Assembly (NCBI RefSeq): GCF_023554255.2
Contig: NZ_JAMJWD020000002.1
Location: forward strand, 310,001-374,000
Direction of reading: 5' to 3'
Length of the DNA: 64,000 bases
Source of the DNA: Phyllobacterium sp. 21LDTY02-6
GTDB lineage: Bacteria; Pseudomonadota; Alphaproteobacteria; Rhizobiales; Rhizobiaceae
Under the pieces are notes generated by a model. It saw only the letters and a program-made list of their open reading frames with translations. It ran no database searches and had not been told where the DNA came from. Position 1 is the first letter of the stretch. Every line of letters starts with the position of its first letter. This document shows, in pieces, positions 1 through 8,769 of this stretch. The translations under genes and the position numbers were made by a program.

Positions 1-1045
1 TGAGTTCTGCGACCACACTATCGTGCATACGGGTCAAAATCATGATTACGAATTGAATGAAGTGTTCTTCCAGCAATTACAATTGCGAAGGCCTGATCAT
101 TTCCTTGACGCAGCCCGCGAAACGCCTGCGGCGACGATAGGCCGGGTGATTTCCGCGATCGACCCGTTGCTGGAGAAGGAAATGCCCGAAGCTGTTTTGA
201 TTCTCGGCGATACGAACAGTGCTCTTGCAGCCATTGCGGTCAAACGACGCAAGATTCCGATATTCCATATGGAAGCCGGCAATCGCAGTTTTGATCAAAG
301 AGTTCCCGAAGAGATCAACCGTCGGATTGTCGATCAAATTTCGGATATCAATCTCACCTATAGCGACATTGCGCGTGAGTATCTTCTGCGCGAAGGCACG
401 CCACCCGACCGTGTCATCAAGACAGGTAGCCCGCTTGGCGAGGTGCTGAACCATTATCGCGAACGGATAGAAGCCTCTACCGTGCTGCAGGATCTGGACC
501 TGCAAGCCGGTGAATTCTATCTGGTCAGTGCGCATCGCGAAGAGAATGTCGATAATCCGCGCCAACTGGTCCGTCTTGCGGAAATCCTCAATCATCTGGC
601 GCTTGAGTGTAAAGTCATCGTCTCGACTCATCCGCGCACGCGCAAACGCATCGAGGAATTAGAGCTCAAATTCGCGCCAAACGTGCGCCTGTTGAAGCCG
701 CTTGGATTCCTGGATTATGTCTGGTTGCAGATGAACGCGACAGCGATCCTGTCTGACAGCGGCACCATCACCGAAGAAACTTCCCTCCTCAATCTGCGGT
801 CGCTCAACCTGCGTGAGGCCCACGAGCGCCCGGAAGGCATGGAAGAAGGAACAGTCATGATGGTCGGACTGAATCTGGATCGGGTGCTTCAAGGGCTGGC
901 AATCTTGGAACGGCAACCCGCGGGAGAGAGGCGATCGCTACGTCTCGTACGCGACTATGACGTGGACAATGTCTCGCAGAAGGTGCTGCGCATTCTGCAC
1001 AGCTATACGAGTTATGTGAACAACTACGTCTGGCGAAAGGGATGA
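1..1045 (+). CDS. wecB: UDP-N-acetylglucosamine 2-epimerase (non-hydrolysing), 5' end cut by window
   Basis: The enzyme interconverts UDP-GlcNAc and UDP-ManNAc (or a related UDP-sugar) in the cytoplasm and supplies precursors for surface polysaccharide. The frame is open from base 2 and reads EFCDHTIVHTGQNHDYELNE, the HTGQ..DYELNE block found near the N-terminus of the WecB family, so the true start lies left of the window. Further family blocks are ILGDTNSALAA, HMEAGNRSFD, PEEINRR, SAHREENVD, ISTHPRTRKR-like VSTHPRTRKR and LSDSGTITEE. About 347 residues are present, close to full length. It is followed after 4 bases by a WbuB-like glycosyltransferase. The exact sugar (GlcNAc/ManNAc or a 6-deoxy variant as in FnlC) cannot be decided from sequence alone. 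Confidence 0.9.
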   Translation, partial: EFCDHTIVHTGQNHDYELNEVFFQQLQLRRPDHFLDAARETPAATIGRVISAIDPLLEKEMPEAVLILGDTNSALAAIAVKRRKIPIFHMEAGNRSFDQRVPEEINRRIVDQISDINLTYSDIAREYLLREGTPPDRVIKTGSPLGEVLNHYRERIEASTVLQDLDLQAGEFYLVSAHREENVDNPRQLVRLAEILNHLALECKVIVSTHPRTRKRIEELELKFAPNVRLLKPLGFLDYVWLQMNATAILSDSGTITEETSLLNLRSLNLREAHERPEGMEEGTVMMVGLNLDRVLQGLAILERQPAGERRSLRLVRDYDVDNVSQKVLRILHSYTSYVNNYVWRKG

Positions 1046-1049
1046 AGGC

Positions 1050-2282
1050 ATGCGCCTCCTGATCCTCAGCCAATATTTCTGGCCTGAGAATTTTCGCATC
1101 AATGAACTCGCTGTCGAACTGGAACGGCGGGGACATGACGTATGCGTTCTGACCGGCCTGCCAAACTATCCCGACGGCAAGGTTTTCGCCGGGTTCCGGA
1201 AATCTCCGCATGAATGGAACAAGCTTGGCGATGTCGATATTGTCAGAGTGCCTCTTGTGCCGCGGGGTCGCCATTCGATCAGCCTCGTCGCCAACTATCT
1301 CAGTTTTGCCATGTCGGCAGCCATGCTCGGCGCCTGGAAGCTGCGGGGGCGTCCTTTCGATGCGGTTTTGGTCTATCAGGTGTCGCCAGCGACCATCGGA
1401 TTGCCAAGTGTCATACTACGATGGTTGAAGCGTGCGCCCACAGTGTTCTGGGTTCAGGATTTGTGGCCGGATACGCTGGCGGCGATGGGTGTGGTCCGAT
1501 CGCAGAAGGTCTTACGCTGGGTTGATCTCTTTCTTTCCTGGGTTTATCGGCACACGGACCATGTGCTTGGCCAATCGCAAGCCATTCTACCCCGCCTGAG
1601 GCAACAAGTGCCTGCCAATGTGCCGGTGAGTTATCTGCCAAATTGGGCGCCGGCCGCGGATGGAGCCGTAGATGCAGGTAGAGAGGCGGGAAAAAACGTC
1701 TTTCAGGTCTATTACCTAGGCAATATCGGTGACGCACAAGATTTCCCTACCGTAATTGATGCAATCTCGTCCCTGGCTCATCGTGACGATCTGCACTGGA
1801 ATTTCGTCGGTGACGGGAGATTGGCCGATTGGTTGAAGCAACAGTTGGAACAACGTCATCTGACGCATAGGGTGAGCATGCTGGGTAGTCATCCCTTGGA
1901 AGCGATGCCTCGCTTCTATCGCGCCGCCGATGCTCTCCTCGTTTCGCTAAAGGCCCAGCCATTGCTCTCGCTGACGGTTCCGAGCAAGGTTCAGGCTTAT
2001 CTGGCTGCTGGTGTGCCTTTGCTTGGAATGCTCGATGGCGAGGGCGCTCGTATCATTCGCGATGCCGGTGCAGGGATTACATGTCCAGCCGGCAATAGCG
2101 CAAAACTTGCTGAAGCTGTTAGCAATCTCATGGCGATGCCGCGCGACAGGCGATTGCAGATGGGTGCAGCCGGGCGCGCATATAGCGAGGCTGAATTCGA
2201 TTTCACCCGCATCGTGGACCGCCTGGAACAAATCCTCGAGGAGGCTGGTCGAAAATCGGTACAGCCGGTGGAAGTATCCTGA
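1050..2282 (+). CDS. GT4 glycosyltransferase, WbuB-like
   Basis: 410-residue family 4 (GT-B) glycosyltransferase. The N-terminus MRLLILSQYFWPENFRINEL, the NYPDGKVF segment, and VFWVQDLWPDTL at about residue 132 match the WbuB group, which transfers N-acetyl-L-fucosamine-type residues in O-antigen or capsule assembly. The C-terminal donor-binding half contains VPSKVQAYLAAGVPLLGM. The pairing with a WecB/FnlC-type epimerase just upstream fits synthesis and transfer of an unusual amino sugar, but the substrate is inference. An AAGG ribosome site lies close to the ATG, and the flippase gene follows after 3 bases. Confidence 0.85.
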   Translation: MRLLILSQYFWPENFRINELAVELERRGHDVCVLTGLPNYPDGKVFAGFRKSPHEWNKLGDVDIVRVPLVPRGRHSISLVANYLSFAMSAAMLGAWKLRGRPFDAVLVYQVSPATIGLPSVILRWLKRAPTVFWVQDLWPDTLAAMGVVRSQKVLRWVDLFLSWVYRHTDHVLGQSQAILPRLRQQVPANVPVSYLPNWAPAADGAVDAGREAGKNVFQVYYLGNIGDAQDFPTVIDAISSLAHRDDLHWNFVGDGRLADWLKQQLEQRHLTHRVSMLGSHPLEAMPRFYRAADALLVSLKAQPLLSLTVPSKVQAYLAAGVPLLGMLDGEGARIIRDAGAGITCPAGNSAKLAEAVSNLMAMPRDRRLQMGAAGRAYSEAEFDFTRIVDRLEQILEEAGRKSVQPVEVS

Positions 2283-2285
2283 TCG

Positions 2286-3635
2286 ATGACATCAGAAAAA
2301 TCTCCAGCGATCGACGCCGGCTTGAAAGACTTGAGCTTCACCAAATCGCGTGGAGCAGTCGCTGCGAGCAGGATCGCTTTGCTTGTCGGCGGAATTGCAA
2401 ATTCCTTGCTGTTGCCTCTGGTTCTGGAGCGTTCGGCAGTAGGACTATTTTTCCAAGCTCAAGTCGCGATTGCAGCCTTGTCCACCATTGCTCAGCTCGG
2501 TTTCACGTTCACCGTTCCGCAGTTTCTCTCTGCATATGTGGCAGAGAGCAAATTCGCGGAGGCACGATTTTTTATCGCCTCAATCATTACGGTTTCAATT
2601 CTCACATCTGCGCTACTGACAGGGCTCTATTCCATTTTTCTCTATTACGGCGATCTCGGCCCAGCCGAACATACCATCTTGACGTGTGTATTCTTCACCG
2701 CGGCCTTCAATGCTCAAAGCGCTATTTCCTGTGAGATATTGCGGGCGTTGCGATCATATGGCGCTGCGAACATCATCATGACGTCATCAGGTCTGTTCGT
2801 GCCAATATATGTTTCTATAGTATATTTCGGATTAGAGCATTCTTCGATTCAAAAAGTGCTTTACTGCGGACTGGTGGGTTCAACCGGTGTATTTATGCTT
2901 TCTATCCTTTTGGTGTATCAAAAAGTCATAAGATTTCCAAGAAAAGCATTCCATAAGAAGAGAATTGTCACATTTACAGCCAAGTCGCTCCCCAATCTCT
3001 TGAGCTCGCTGGTGCTCTTCTTGATGTCGCAGGCGGATATAATCCTACTCTCGCACTGGTACGGCGCGCAGGAGGTTGCTGTCTATGGCATTGCAACCCG
3101 TATCTCCGCATTGTTGCTTTTTCCACTAGCCATTGCGAATTCCGCCTTGGCGCCGGTGGCCGTGGAACACAGGGTAGCTGAGCGCAACGGCGAATTGTGC
3201 GACCTGGTTTCATCAACGGCAAGAACGAGTGCTTTACTGGCCGGTGCAGGCTATTCCGCTTTTCTGCTGATCGGCTATCCTCTGATCGATTTTTGGAATC
3301 CCGCTTTCATAGAAGCATATTATATCTTTGCGATCCTCGGATTTGGCCAGGTTATTCACGCAGCTTGTGGTGCGGCGGGCGTGTTGCTGATGACGGGCGG
3401 ACAACAGCTTACGGCCATGCGGATTACTCTCGGTGCAGGCTTTCTCACAATTATACTGGGCGTCCTGGGATTGGAGTATTTGGGCGTGGGAGGCCTAGCG
3501 GCAGCTATGGCGGCAGGCAATATCCTGCAGATGCTGGCCTTTGCATATCGAGCACGGCTGCATTTCGGTATTGATCCCACAGTGCTGGGACTACACCGTC
3601 CTATACGCGGCGCGGCGCGGGTCTTTTCACTATGA
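2286..3635 (+). CDS. Polysaccharide flippase, Wzx/MOP superfamily membrane protein
   Basis: 449-residue, very hydrophobic protein with about 12 predicted membrane segments, for example IALLVGGIANSLLLPLVL near the N-terminus and LTAMRITLGAGFLTIILGVL near the C-terminus. Layout and length match Wzx-type oligosaccharide flippases, which move lipid-linked repeat units to the periplasmic face. Its stop codon overlaps the start of the next gene (ATGA), so translation is probably coupled. The stretch around 2760-2960 is visibly more AT-rich than the rest of the window, as is common in horizontally exchanged polysaccharide genes. Members of this superfamily diverge strongly, so the substrate cannot be named. 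Confidence 0.8.
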   Translation: MTSEKSPAIDAGLKDLSFTKSRGAVAASRIALLVGGIANSLLLPLVLERSAVGLFFQAQVAIAALSTIAQLGFTFTVPQFLSAYVAESKFAEARFFIASIITVSILTSALLTGLYSIFLYYGDLGPAEHTILTCVFFTAAFNAQSAISCEILRALRSYGAANIIMTSSGLFVPIYVSIVYFGLEHSSIQKVLYCGLVGSTGVFMLSILLVYQKVIRFPRKAFHKKRIVTFTAKSLPNLLSSLVLFLMSQADIILLSHWYGAQEVAVYGIATRISALLLFPLAIANSALAPVAVEHRVAERNGELCDLVSSTARTSALLAGAGYSAFLLIGYPLIDFWNPAFIEAYYIFAILGFGQVIHAACGAAGVLLMTGGQQLTAMRITLGAGFLTIILGVLGLEYLGVGGLAAAMAAGNILQMLAFAYRARLHFGIDPTVLGLHRPIRGAARVFSL

Positions 3636-4564
3636 CCCAATCATCCAAATGCAAGATTCTCGTGCTCGGAGGATCCGGGTTTCTAGGGCGACTTTTCGCT
3701 GCCCATTTCTCGTCAGATGACCGCTATGAGCTGCACTACCTCGTTCACAGAACGAGACCAGACTGGCTGGCGGAGGCTGCTTCCGTAAACATAATTGATG
3801 CTCGCGAGGAACATACATTTTCGGCTCTGCCGAAGATGCAAAGTCTTGACGTTGCCATCAACATGTTGCGGCCCGATGGCAGCGGTTGGTGCCTCGATTA
3901 CACGAAATCTGCCCTGTCCGCCTTGACGAAGACGGGCATCGAACGTTTCGTTCATCTTAGTTCCATCGATATCTACAACGGAAGCACCGCCAAATTTATC
4001 GATGAGCATACTGCGCCGATGCCGGACAACGCCTACGCTCGAGAACACTGTCAGATCGAGGATTTGCTTCGAGCATCTCCACTTACTCTCTCCGTATTAC
4101 GATTGGGTGCCGTTTTCGGTGATGGAGGACGCAACGTCGTTTCATTTTTCAACGAGGCTCAAAAAGCGCCCTTATTGAAACTCGGATTGAGACAAGCGCT
4201 TTATGGCCGACGCCGCATGCATCTGGTCAGCGCGGCATCCGTTCTGTCTGCAGTGGCGTATGCGTTGGCGCCTACAAGCGAGAGCGGCACGCTTCTCGTC
4301 ACCGATGACGACGACGAGCGCAACAACTTCGCGTATATGAATGAAAAAATCCTGCGCTTCTGCAATAGGCCGGATTTAAGCAATGTGCCCGAGCTTCCGC
4401 TATTTTGCTTAAGTTTAGCTTTGAAAGTGCGAGGCCAATCAACAATCCTGCCCAGCCGACGCTTCTCCGCCGACCTATTGGATCGAGCTGGAATCAAGCG
4501 GCCCGATTTTGGGACAGAGCTTGATCTGTACCTTGAGAAACTCTCGCTCAGGGCTGTCCAATGA
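3632..4564 (+). CDS. NAD-dependent epimerase/dehydratase-like protein, atypical active site
   Basis: 310-residue extended SDR-like protein. The nucleotide-binding glycine motif GGSGFLG is at residues 13-19, and HLSSIDIYNG (about 109-118) corresponds to the conserved Ser/Thr strand. At the place where the family has YxxxK this protein reads YAREH, so the usual catalytic lysine seems to be missing. It is therefore either a variant enzyme or a non-catalytic relative. It overlaps both neighbours by 4 bases (ATGA) inside the polysaccharide operon, which suggests a part in sugar nucleotide or lipid-linked sugar modification; the exact reaction is unknown. Confidence 0.7.
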   Translation: MTQSSKCKILVLGGSGFLGRLFAAHFSSDDRYELHYLVHRTRPDWLAEAASVNIIDAREEHTFSALPKMQSLDVAINMLRPDGSGWCLDYTKSALSALTKTGIERFVHLSSIDIYNGSTAKFIDEHTAPMPDNAYAREHCQIEDLLRASPLTLSVLRLGAVFGDGGRNVVSFFNEAQKAPLLKLGLRQALYGRRRMHLVSAASVLSAVAYALAPTSESGTLLVTDDDDERNNFAYMNEKILRFCNRPDLSNVPELPLFCLSLALKVRGQSTILPSRRFSADLLDRAGIKRPDFGTELDLYLEKLSLRAVQ

Positions 4565-5673
4565 AATTGTTGCTTACCTGTGTTTCACTGGACAGCGAGC
4601 GCGGTGCGGGGACAGCGGAAAGAACTCGGCAATTGGCTAGAGCCTTGGTTGCTGCAGGGTATCAATGCTCCATCGCGACGATCGATTCTGGTTCGCTGGT
4701 CAAAGAACTGACGGGGATTGGAGCGTCGATCTACGTGACGGGTTCGACGCGCCTGAAGTTCACGATACCGTTCGTATCTCCGTGGCGCCTTTGGAATTTG
4801 GTGCGAAATGCCGAAGTGGTTCATATCCTGGGATACTGGAACCTGCTATCAGTCCTGACTGCCTTTTTCGCTTTCGTAGGCAACAGGCCGTTCCTGTTAT
4901 GCGCTGCCGGTGAACTAGCCCTCTTAAACGAGCCCCGCCATGTGGCGAAGCTCTTCCACCGACTGTTTGGCTGGTTACTGCTTGGTAAGGCTGCGAAAAT
5001 CATTGCCATTACCGAGCTTGAGAAACAACAGCTCTTAGCCCGCTTCCACTTCCCGGCAGACCGCGTATCAGTTTTGCCGAATGGTGCAATTGCCAGCAAC
5101 ATTGCTCTCGCCGAAACTCCGGCCGCGGAAAGCCCTGCGACCCCTTACATCCTCTTCATGGGGCGTCTTGCGCATATAAAGGGTCCTGATCTTCTTGTCG
5201 AAGCTTTCGGGATAGTGGCACCGCAGTATCCTGAGATCACTCTGCTGCTGGCCGGGCCCGACTTGGGGCTCCAGGCGTCGCTCGAAGCTCGCAGTCGAGA
5301 ATTGGGGCTGAACAACCGCATCCGGTTCCTCGGCTTTGTCAATGAACAGCAACGTACGGAGCTCTATCGGGGAGCGAGCTTTCTCGTCGTTCCGTCCCGT
5401 GCCGAGGCAATGTCGCTCGTCGCTTTGGAGGCGGGGGCGGCAGGCATCCCTGTTGTTGCCACCGATCAATGTGGCTTGTCCGCGATTGAAGAGGTCGATG
5501 CCGGCCTGATTTGTAATTGCGAGGTTGTTTCAATCGCGCATGCTCTGGTGATAATGCTGGGAAGCAGCCAGCGCAGGCAACAAGGCCGGCGATGGCAGGC
5601 ATATGTACTGAGAAACTATTCCTGGAGTGCAATCGCCGATGATCTGGTTGCGATTGCGGAGCATGTTAAATGA
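4561..5673 (+). CDS. GT4 family glycosyltransferase
   Basis: 370-residue GT-B glycosyltransferase. The N-terminal acceptor domain begins MKLLLTCVSLDSERGAGTAE. The C-terminal domain contains YILFMGRLAHIKGPDLLVEA (about 197-216) and the retaining E-x7-E motif in EAMSLVALEAG (about 281-291), which binds the sugar nucleotide. It probably adds one sugar to a lipid-linked oligosaccharide on the cytoplasmic face of the membrane. Start and stop overlap the neighbours by ATGA. Donor and acceptor cannot be read from the sequence. Confidence 0.85.
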   Translation: MKLLLTCVSLDSERGAGTAERTRQLARALVAAGYQCSIATIDSGSLVKELTGIGASIYVTGSTRLKFTIPFVSPWRLWNLVRNAEVVHILGYWNLLSVLTAFFAFVGNRPFLLCAAGELALLNEPRHVAKLFHRLFGWLLLGKAAKIIAITELEKQQLLARFHFPADRVSVLPNGAIASNIALAETPAAESPATPYILFMGRLAHIKGPDLLVEAFGIVAPQYPEITLLLAGPDLGLQASLEARSRELGLNNRIRFLGFVNEQQRTELYRGASFLVVPSRAEAMSLVALEAGAAGIPVVATDQCGLSAIEEVDAGLICNCEVVSIAHALVIMLGSSQRRQQGRRWQAYVLRNYSWSAIADDLVAIAEHVK

Positions 5674-6563
5674 GCGGACCAAAAGTGAGTATCGTGGTCC
5701 CGGTCTATAATTGTGAACGATATCTTGCCGAAGCAATAACAAGCCTGCTCGAACAAACCTATACCGACGTAGAGATCATCGTCGTTGACGATGGCTCTAC
5801 CGATTCTTCACATGAAATAGCGGCCGGATTTCCCGACAGAGTCCAGGTCATCAGGCAAACCAATCAGGGACAAAGTGTTGCCTTGAAGAATGGTTGGGCT
5901 GCTGCCTCCGGTTCGATTCTGGCCTACCTGAGCGCCGATGATCGTCTATTGCCAAAGGCGGTGGAACTTTGTGTAGATGCGTTGCTCACCCATGCTGGCA
6001 CGGTGCTTGTTTATCCGGATTTTTACATCTTGAGCGCCCAGGGAGAAACCACCGGACTGGTGACGCCACCCGATTATTCAGAAATTGAGCTGTATGCGCA
6101 ATTGCACTGCCTGCCCGGACCCGGGGCATTCTTCTTGCGTGAGGCCTATGAGCGCGTGGGGCCATGGCGAGCCGATCTGAGACAAATGCCCGATCTGGAG
6201 TTTTTTTTCAGGTTGGCGTCCCTTGGCAAGTTTTTGCATCTGCCCGAACCTCTGGCTTGTTTTCGTATTCACGATGCCTCGGCAAGCTATAGGCCTGTGA
6301 GCATTGATCGCGCTGAAGAACCGCTGGATATTGTCGGTGGTCCGCTGTCGGTTTTTTCTCAGCCGCACTTGGTCCGTTACCGCAGGGCAGCTTACGCAAA
6401 TGCCAACCTACTTTCGTCAATCATCCATTTCAAATCGGGACGACCATCGACGGCCTTCAAGCGCCTCATGAAAGCTCTTATCTCCCGCCCACAATCATTA
6501 TGGAGCAAACGCGGCCTTGCTGTTTGTATTACGCTTGCGCGGGCAGGACTTTTCTATCGTTGA
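5670..6563 (+). CDS. GT2 family glycosyltransferase
   Basis: 297-residue GT-A glycosyltransferase, last gene of the polysaccharide operon. KVSIVVPVYNCERYLAEAI opens the protein, VVDDGSTDSS (about 37-46) carries the nucleotide-binding aspartates, and LSADD (about 89-93) is the DxD-like metal site. No C-terminal membrane segments and no QxxRW motif are visible, so it is a single-addition enzyme rather than a polymerising synthase. It overlaps the preceding gene by 4 bases. Its 3' end runs into a decayed membrane-protein reading frame on the other strand. Confidence 0.87.
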   Translation: MSGPKVSIVVPVYNCERYLAEAITSLLEQTYTDVEIIVVDDGSTDSSHEIAAGFPDRVQVIRQTNQGQSVALKNGWAAASGSILAYLSADDRLLPKAVELCVDALLTHAGTVLVYPDFYILSAQGETTGLVTPPDYSEIELYAQLHCLPGPGAFFLREAYERVGPWRADLRQMPDLEFFFRLASLGKFLHLPEPLACFRIHDASASYRPVSIDRAEEPLDIVGGPLSVFSQPHLVRYRRAAYANANLLSSIIHFKSGRPSTAFKRLMKALISRPQSLWSKRGLAVCITLARAGLFYR

Positions 6564-6933
6564 CTGCAAACTTCAGCAGCGCGAGTCTTAAAAGGGCAAT
6601 GACGCTAATGGTCAGAAAAAGTTCAACGCAATAGATAAACAGGGTCCAGGGAAAGCCCATCTGTACGAATAGATAGGCCAAGGAAACTCCCACCGCGCTC
6701 GTGCAGCCGAGGTTGCGCGTCACGCTTGCACAGTAAAGCTCCAGCGCGTGGCCCAACAACATACATACGAAGACGAAAGCAACAATAAGGACTAAGTTCC
6801 CGGTGTATGAGGCAACACCGATAGGACCAGGCAGCGTAAGAAACACATAGTCTTTGACGTTTGCGTAGCGGTCGCCAGACAATATTTCGGCTGTGTTCGT
6901 GTCGCGCCATGCTGGCCCGACAACCTTCTGATA
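6529..6933 (-). pseudogene. C-terminal remnant of a polytopic membrane protein, possibly an O-antigen polymerase
   Basis: On the minus strand a frame is open from an in-frame stop at 6934-6936 down to a stop at 6529. It encodes about 134 residues with at least three hydrophobic segments (such as LVLIVAFVFVCMLLGHALEL and LFIYCVELFLTISVIALLRL) and basic loops. No good start codon with ribosome site was found, and the frame has no upstream half. Composition and position beside an O-antigen-type operon fit the tail of a Wzy-like polymerase or similar integral membrane enzyme. It overlaps the end of the plus-strand GT2 gene by 35 bases. The family assignment is tentative; an intact small membrane protein starting at the TTG at 6882 cannot be excluded. 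Confidence 0.4.
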
Positions 6934-6979
6934 TCACAGCCGAAATGGGATCCCGGCGACACACCTCGCTGCGTCTGCT

Positions 6980-7621
6980 TCAGCGGGCGGCCCAGTTCGC
7001 TCCGCGCTGGAATATGGTTCGCATCTGGGGCACTTCGAATTCCTTGGCGACGTGTCCGAGCGACGAATAGAACACCCTGCCCTTGCCATATTTGCGCTTC
7101 CACACCACAGGCATGACGACGCCGTCGATCCAGTAGGCATGATCGCCTTTGAACGTCGTCGTTGCGAGGACCTCGTTGGAAGGATCGACATGCATGTAAT
7201 ATTGTTCAGACTTGTAGGGGAAATCGCCGATCCCCTGCATCAGAGGATCGTCCGGCTTCGTCACATTGACCGTGTAGTCGATGATGTTGCCGGGGTGCGC
7301 GACCCATTGGCCGCCGATGATGAATTGATACTCGACACATTCGCGGAAGGCATCTCCGGCGCCGCCATGATATCCGGCTATGCCGACGCCCTTCTCTACC
7401 GCCTCGGCAAGGTTCTTGGCTTCTTCCTTTTCTATCTTCGACATGGTCATGATGGGTACGATCAGGCTGAGGTCGTGAATCGAAGGGTCGGCAAATGCTT
7501 CGGTACTATGCTCGACATAGACCTTGAAACCATCCGTCTCCAGCATTTCCCTGATGATTTCGGCGCATTCCTGCGGCTCATGGCCACTCCATCCACCCCA
7601 GACAATAAGTGCTTCGCGCAT
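6980..7621 (-). CDS. ThuA-like domain protein (trehalose/disaccharide utilisation)
   Basis: 213-residue ThuA family protein with a glutamine-amidotransferase-like fold. MREALIVWGGWSGHEPQECA at the N-terminus, GIAGYHGGAGDAF (about 80-92), a WVAHPG segment and the C-terminal GRVFYSSLGHVAKEF are characteristic. In Sinorhizobium ThuA works with ThuB in catabolism of trehalose through 3-keto intermediates. Here it follows a Gfo/Idh/MocA dehydrogenase gene by 18 bases, with an AGGAGG site in front of the ATG, and the two lie divergent from a CUT1 sugar importer. The cognate sugar is probably a disaccharide or derivative but is not proven. Confidence 0.88.
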   Translation of the reverse strand: MREALIVWGGWSGHEPQECAEIIREMLETDGFKVYVEHSTEAFADPSIHDLSLIVPIMTMSKIEKEEAKNLAEAVEKGVGIAGYHGGAGDAFRECVEYQFIIGGQWVAHPGNIIDYTVNVTKPDDPLMQGIGDFPYKSEQYYMHVDPSNEVLATTTFKGDHAYWIDGVVMPVVWKRKYGKGRVFYSSLGHVAKEFEVPQMRTIFQRGANWAAR

Positions 7622-7639
7622 GTGTTTCCTCCTGAAATG

Positions 7640-8740
7640 CTAGATCGCGATCTTTCCATCGATCAATGAATCTGCGAGCGGCGCCGGGCGTTCCGTCGTG
7701 GTACTGATCATTGTCGCCTGGCCCGATTGTGAAGCTCTTTCAAACGCCTCCATGACCTCCAGGACATGCAGCGCCAGCGATCCGCTCGCCCTGTGCGGCC
7801 GGTTGGACCGGATCGCATGCGCCATATCGGCCACGCCGAGCGAGCGGTAATTGCCATCCGAGTAGGGATGTTGCGTATCCCTGTTCTCGAAGGTTCCACC
7901 TTTTTTCAGATATTCGATCTGCCCGCCGAAATGATTGGGATCCGGAACGATCAACGTTCCTTCCGTGCCATAGATCTCAAGCGGCACATGCTTGTGGCCG
8001 GCGACATCGAAACTCATGCCGATCTGCACGATCGCGCCGTTGGCAAACGCCATGACACCTGCCACATGGGTCGGCACCTGCACGGGTATGCGCTCGCCCT
8101 TGCGCGGCTCACTGGTGATGATGCGCTCGCTGCGGGGCGAGAATGCAAAGCCGGCAACCTGCTTGACGGGCCCCAGAAGGTTGACCAGATCGGTGATGTA
8201 ATAGGGCCCCATATCCAGCATCGGGCCACCACCTACCTCGTAATAAAAGTCCGGATTGGGATGCCAGCGCTCATGGCCCGGGCACATGAAGGTGGCCGTA
8301 CCGCCGACCGGCTGACCGATTGCCCCCTCGTCGAGGATCGCGCGCGCAGTTTGATGCGCGCCACCAAGAAAAGTGTCCGGCGCCGCGCCGATACGCAGGT
8401 TCCTGGCCTTGGCAGCGTCAGCGAGGCGCTTGCCCTCGGCAAAATTGATGCCCAAGGGTTTTTCCGAATAGGTGTGCTTTCCCGCGTCCAATGCTTGCAG
8501 CGCGACCGCGACATGCGCTTTCGGAACGGTGAGATTGACGACGATCTCGACATCGGGATCCGCCAACAATGCCGAGACCGTCGTGGCAGGAATGTTGAAT
8601 TCCGCACCGCGGCTGCGCGCCAGATCCTCATTGAGGTCGGCCAGACCGACGATGTTCAGGACCGGAAAGGACGCCATCGCCTTCAGATAGGCGCTCGAAA
8701 TATTGCCGCAGCCGATAATGCCGATACCAATGGGTTTCAC
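7640..8740 (-). CDS. Gfo/Idh/MocA family oxidoreductase (ThuB-like)
   Basis: 366-residue NAD(P)-dependent sugar dehydrogenase of the Gfo/Idh/MocA family. The start is a GTG at 8740 with GGGAGG a few bases upstream. The Rossmann motif GIGIIGCGNISSAY (4-17) and the family signature YSEKPLG (about 94-100) are present, the lysine being the usual catalytic residue. It probably oxidises a ring hydroxyl of a sugar to the keto sugar, as ThuB does for trehalose. It sits between the ROK regulator and ThuA genes in one minus-strand operon, with gene order regulator-dehydrogenase-thuA. Confidence 0.87.
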   Translation of the reverse strand: MKPIGIGIIGCGNISSAYLKAMASFPVLNIVGLADLNEDLARSRGAEFNIPATTVSALLADPDVEIVVNLTVPKAHVAVALQALDAGKHTYSEKPLGINFAEGKRLADAAKARNLRIGAAPDTFLGGAHQTARAILDEGAIGQPVGGTATFMCPGHERWHPNPDFYYEVGGGPMLDMGPYYITDLVNLLGPVKQVAGFAFSPRSERIITSEPRKGERIPVQVPTHVAGVMAFANGAIVQIGMSFDVAGHKHVPLEIYGTEGTLIVPDPNHFGGQIEYLKKGGTFENRDTQHPYSDGNYRSLGVADMAHAIRSNRPHRASGSLALHVLEVMEAFERASQSGQATMISTTTERPAPLADSLIDGKIAI

Positions 8741-8769
8741 TCAATATCCTCCCGATACAACTGAACAGA

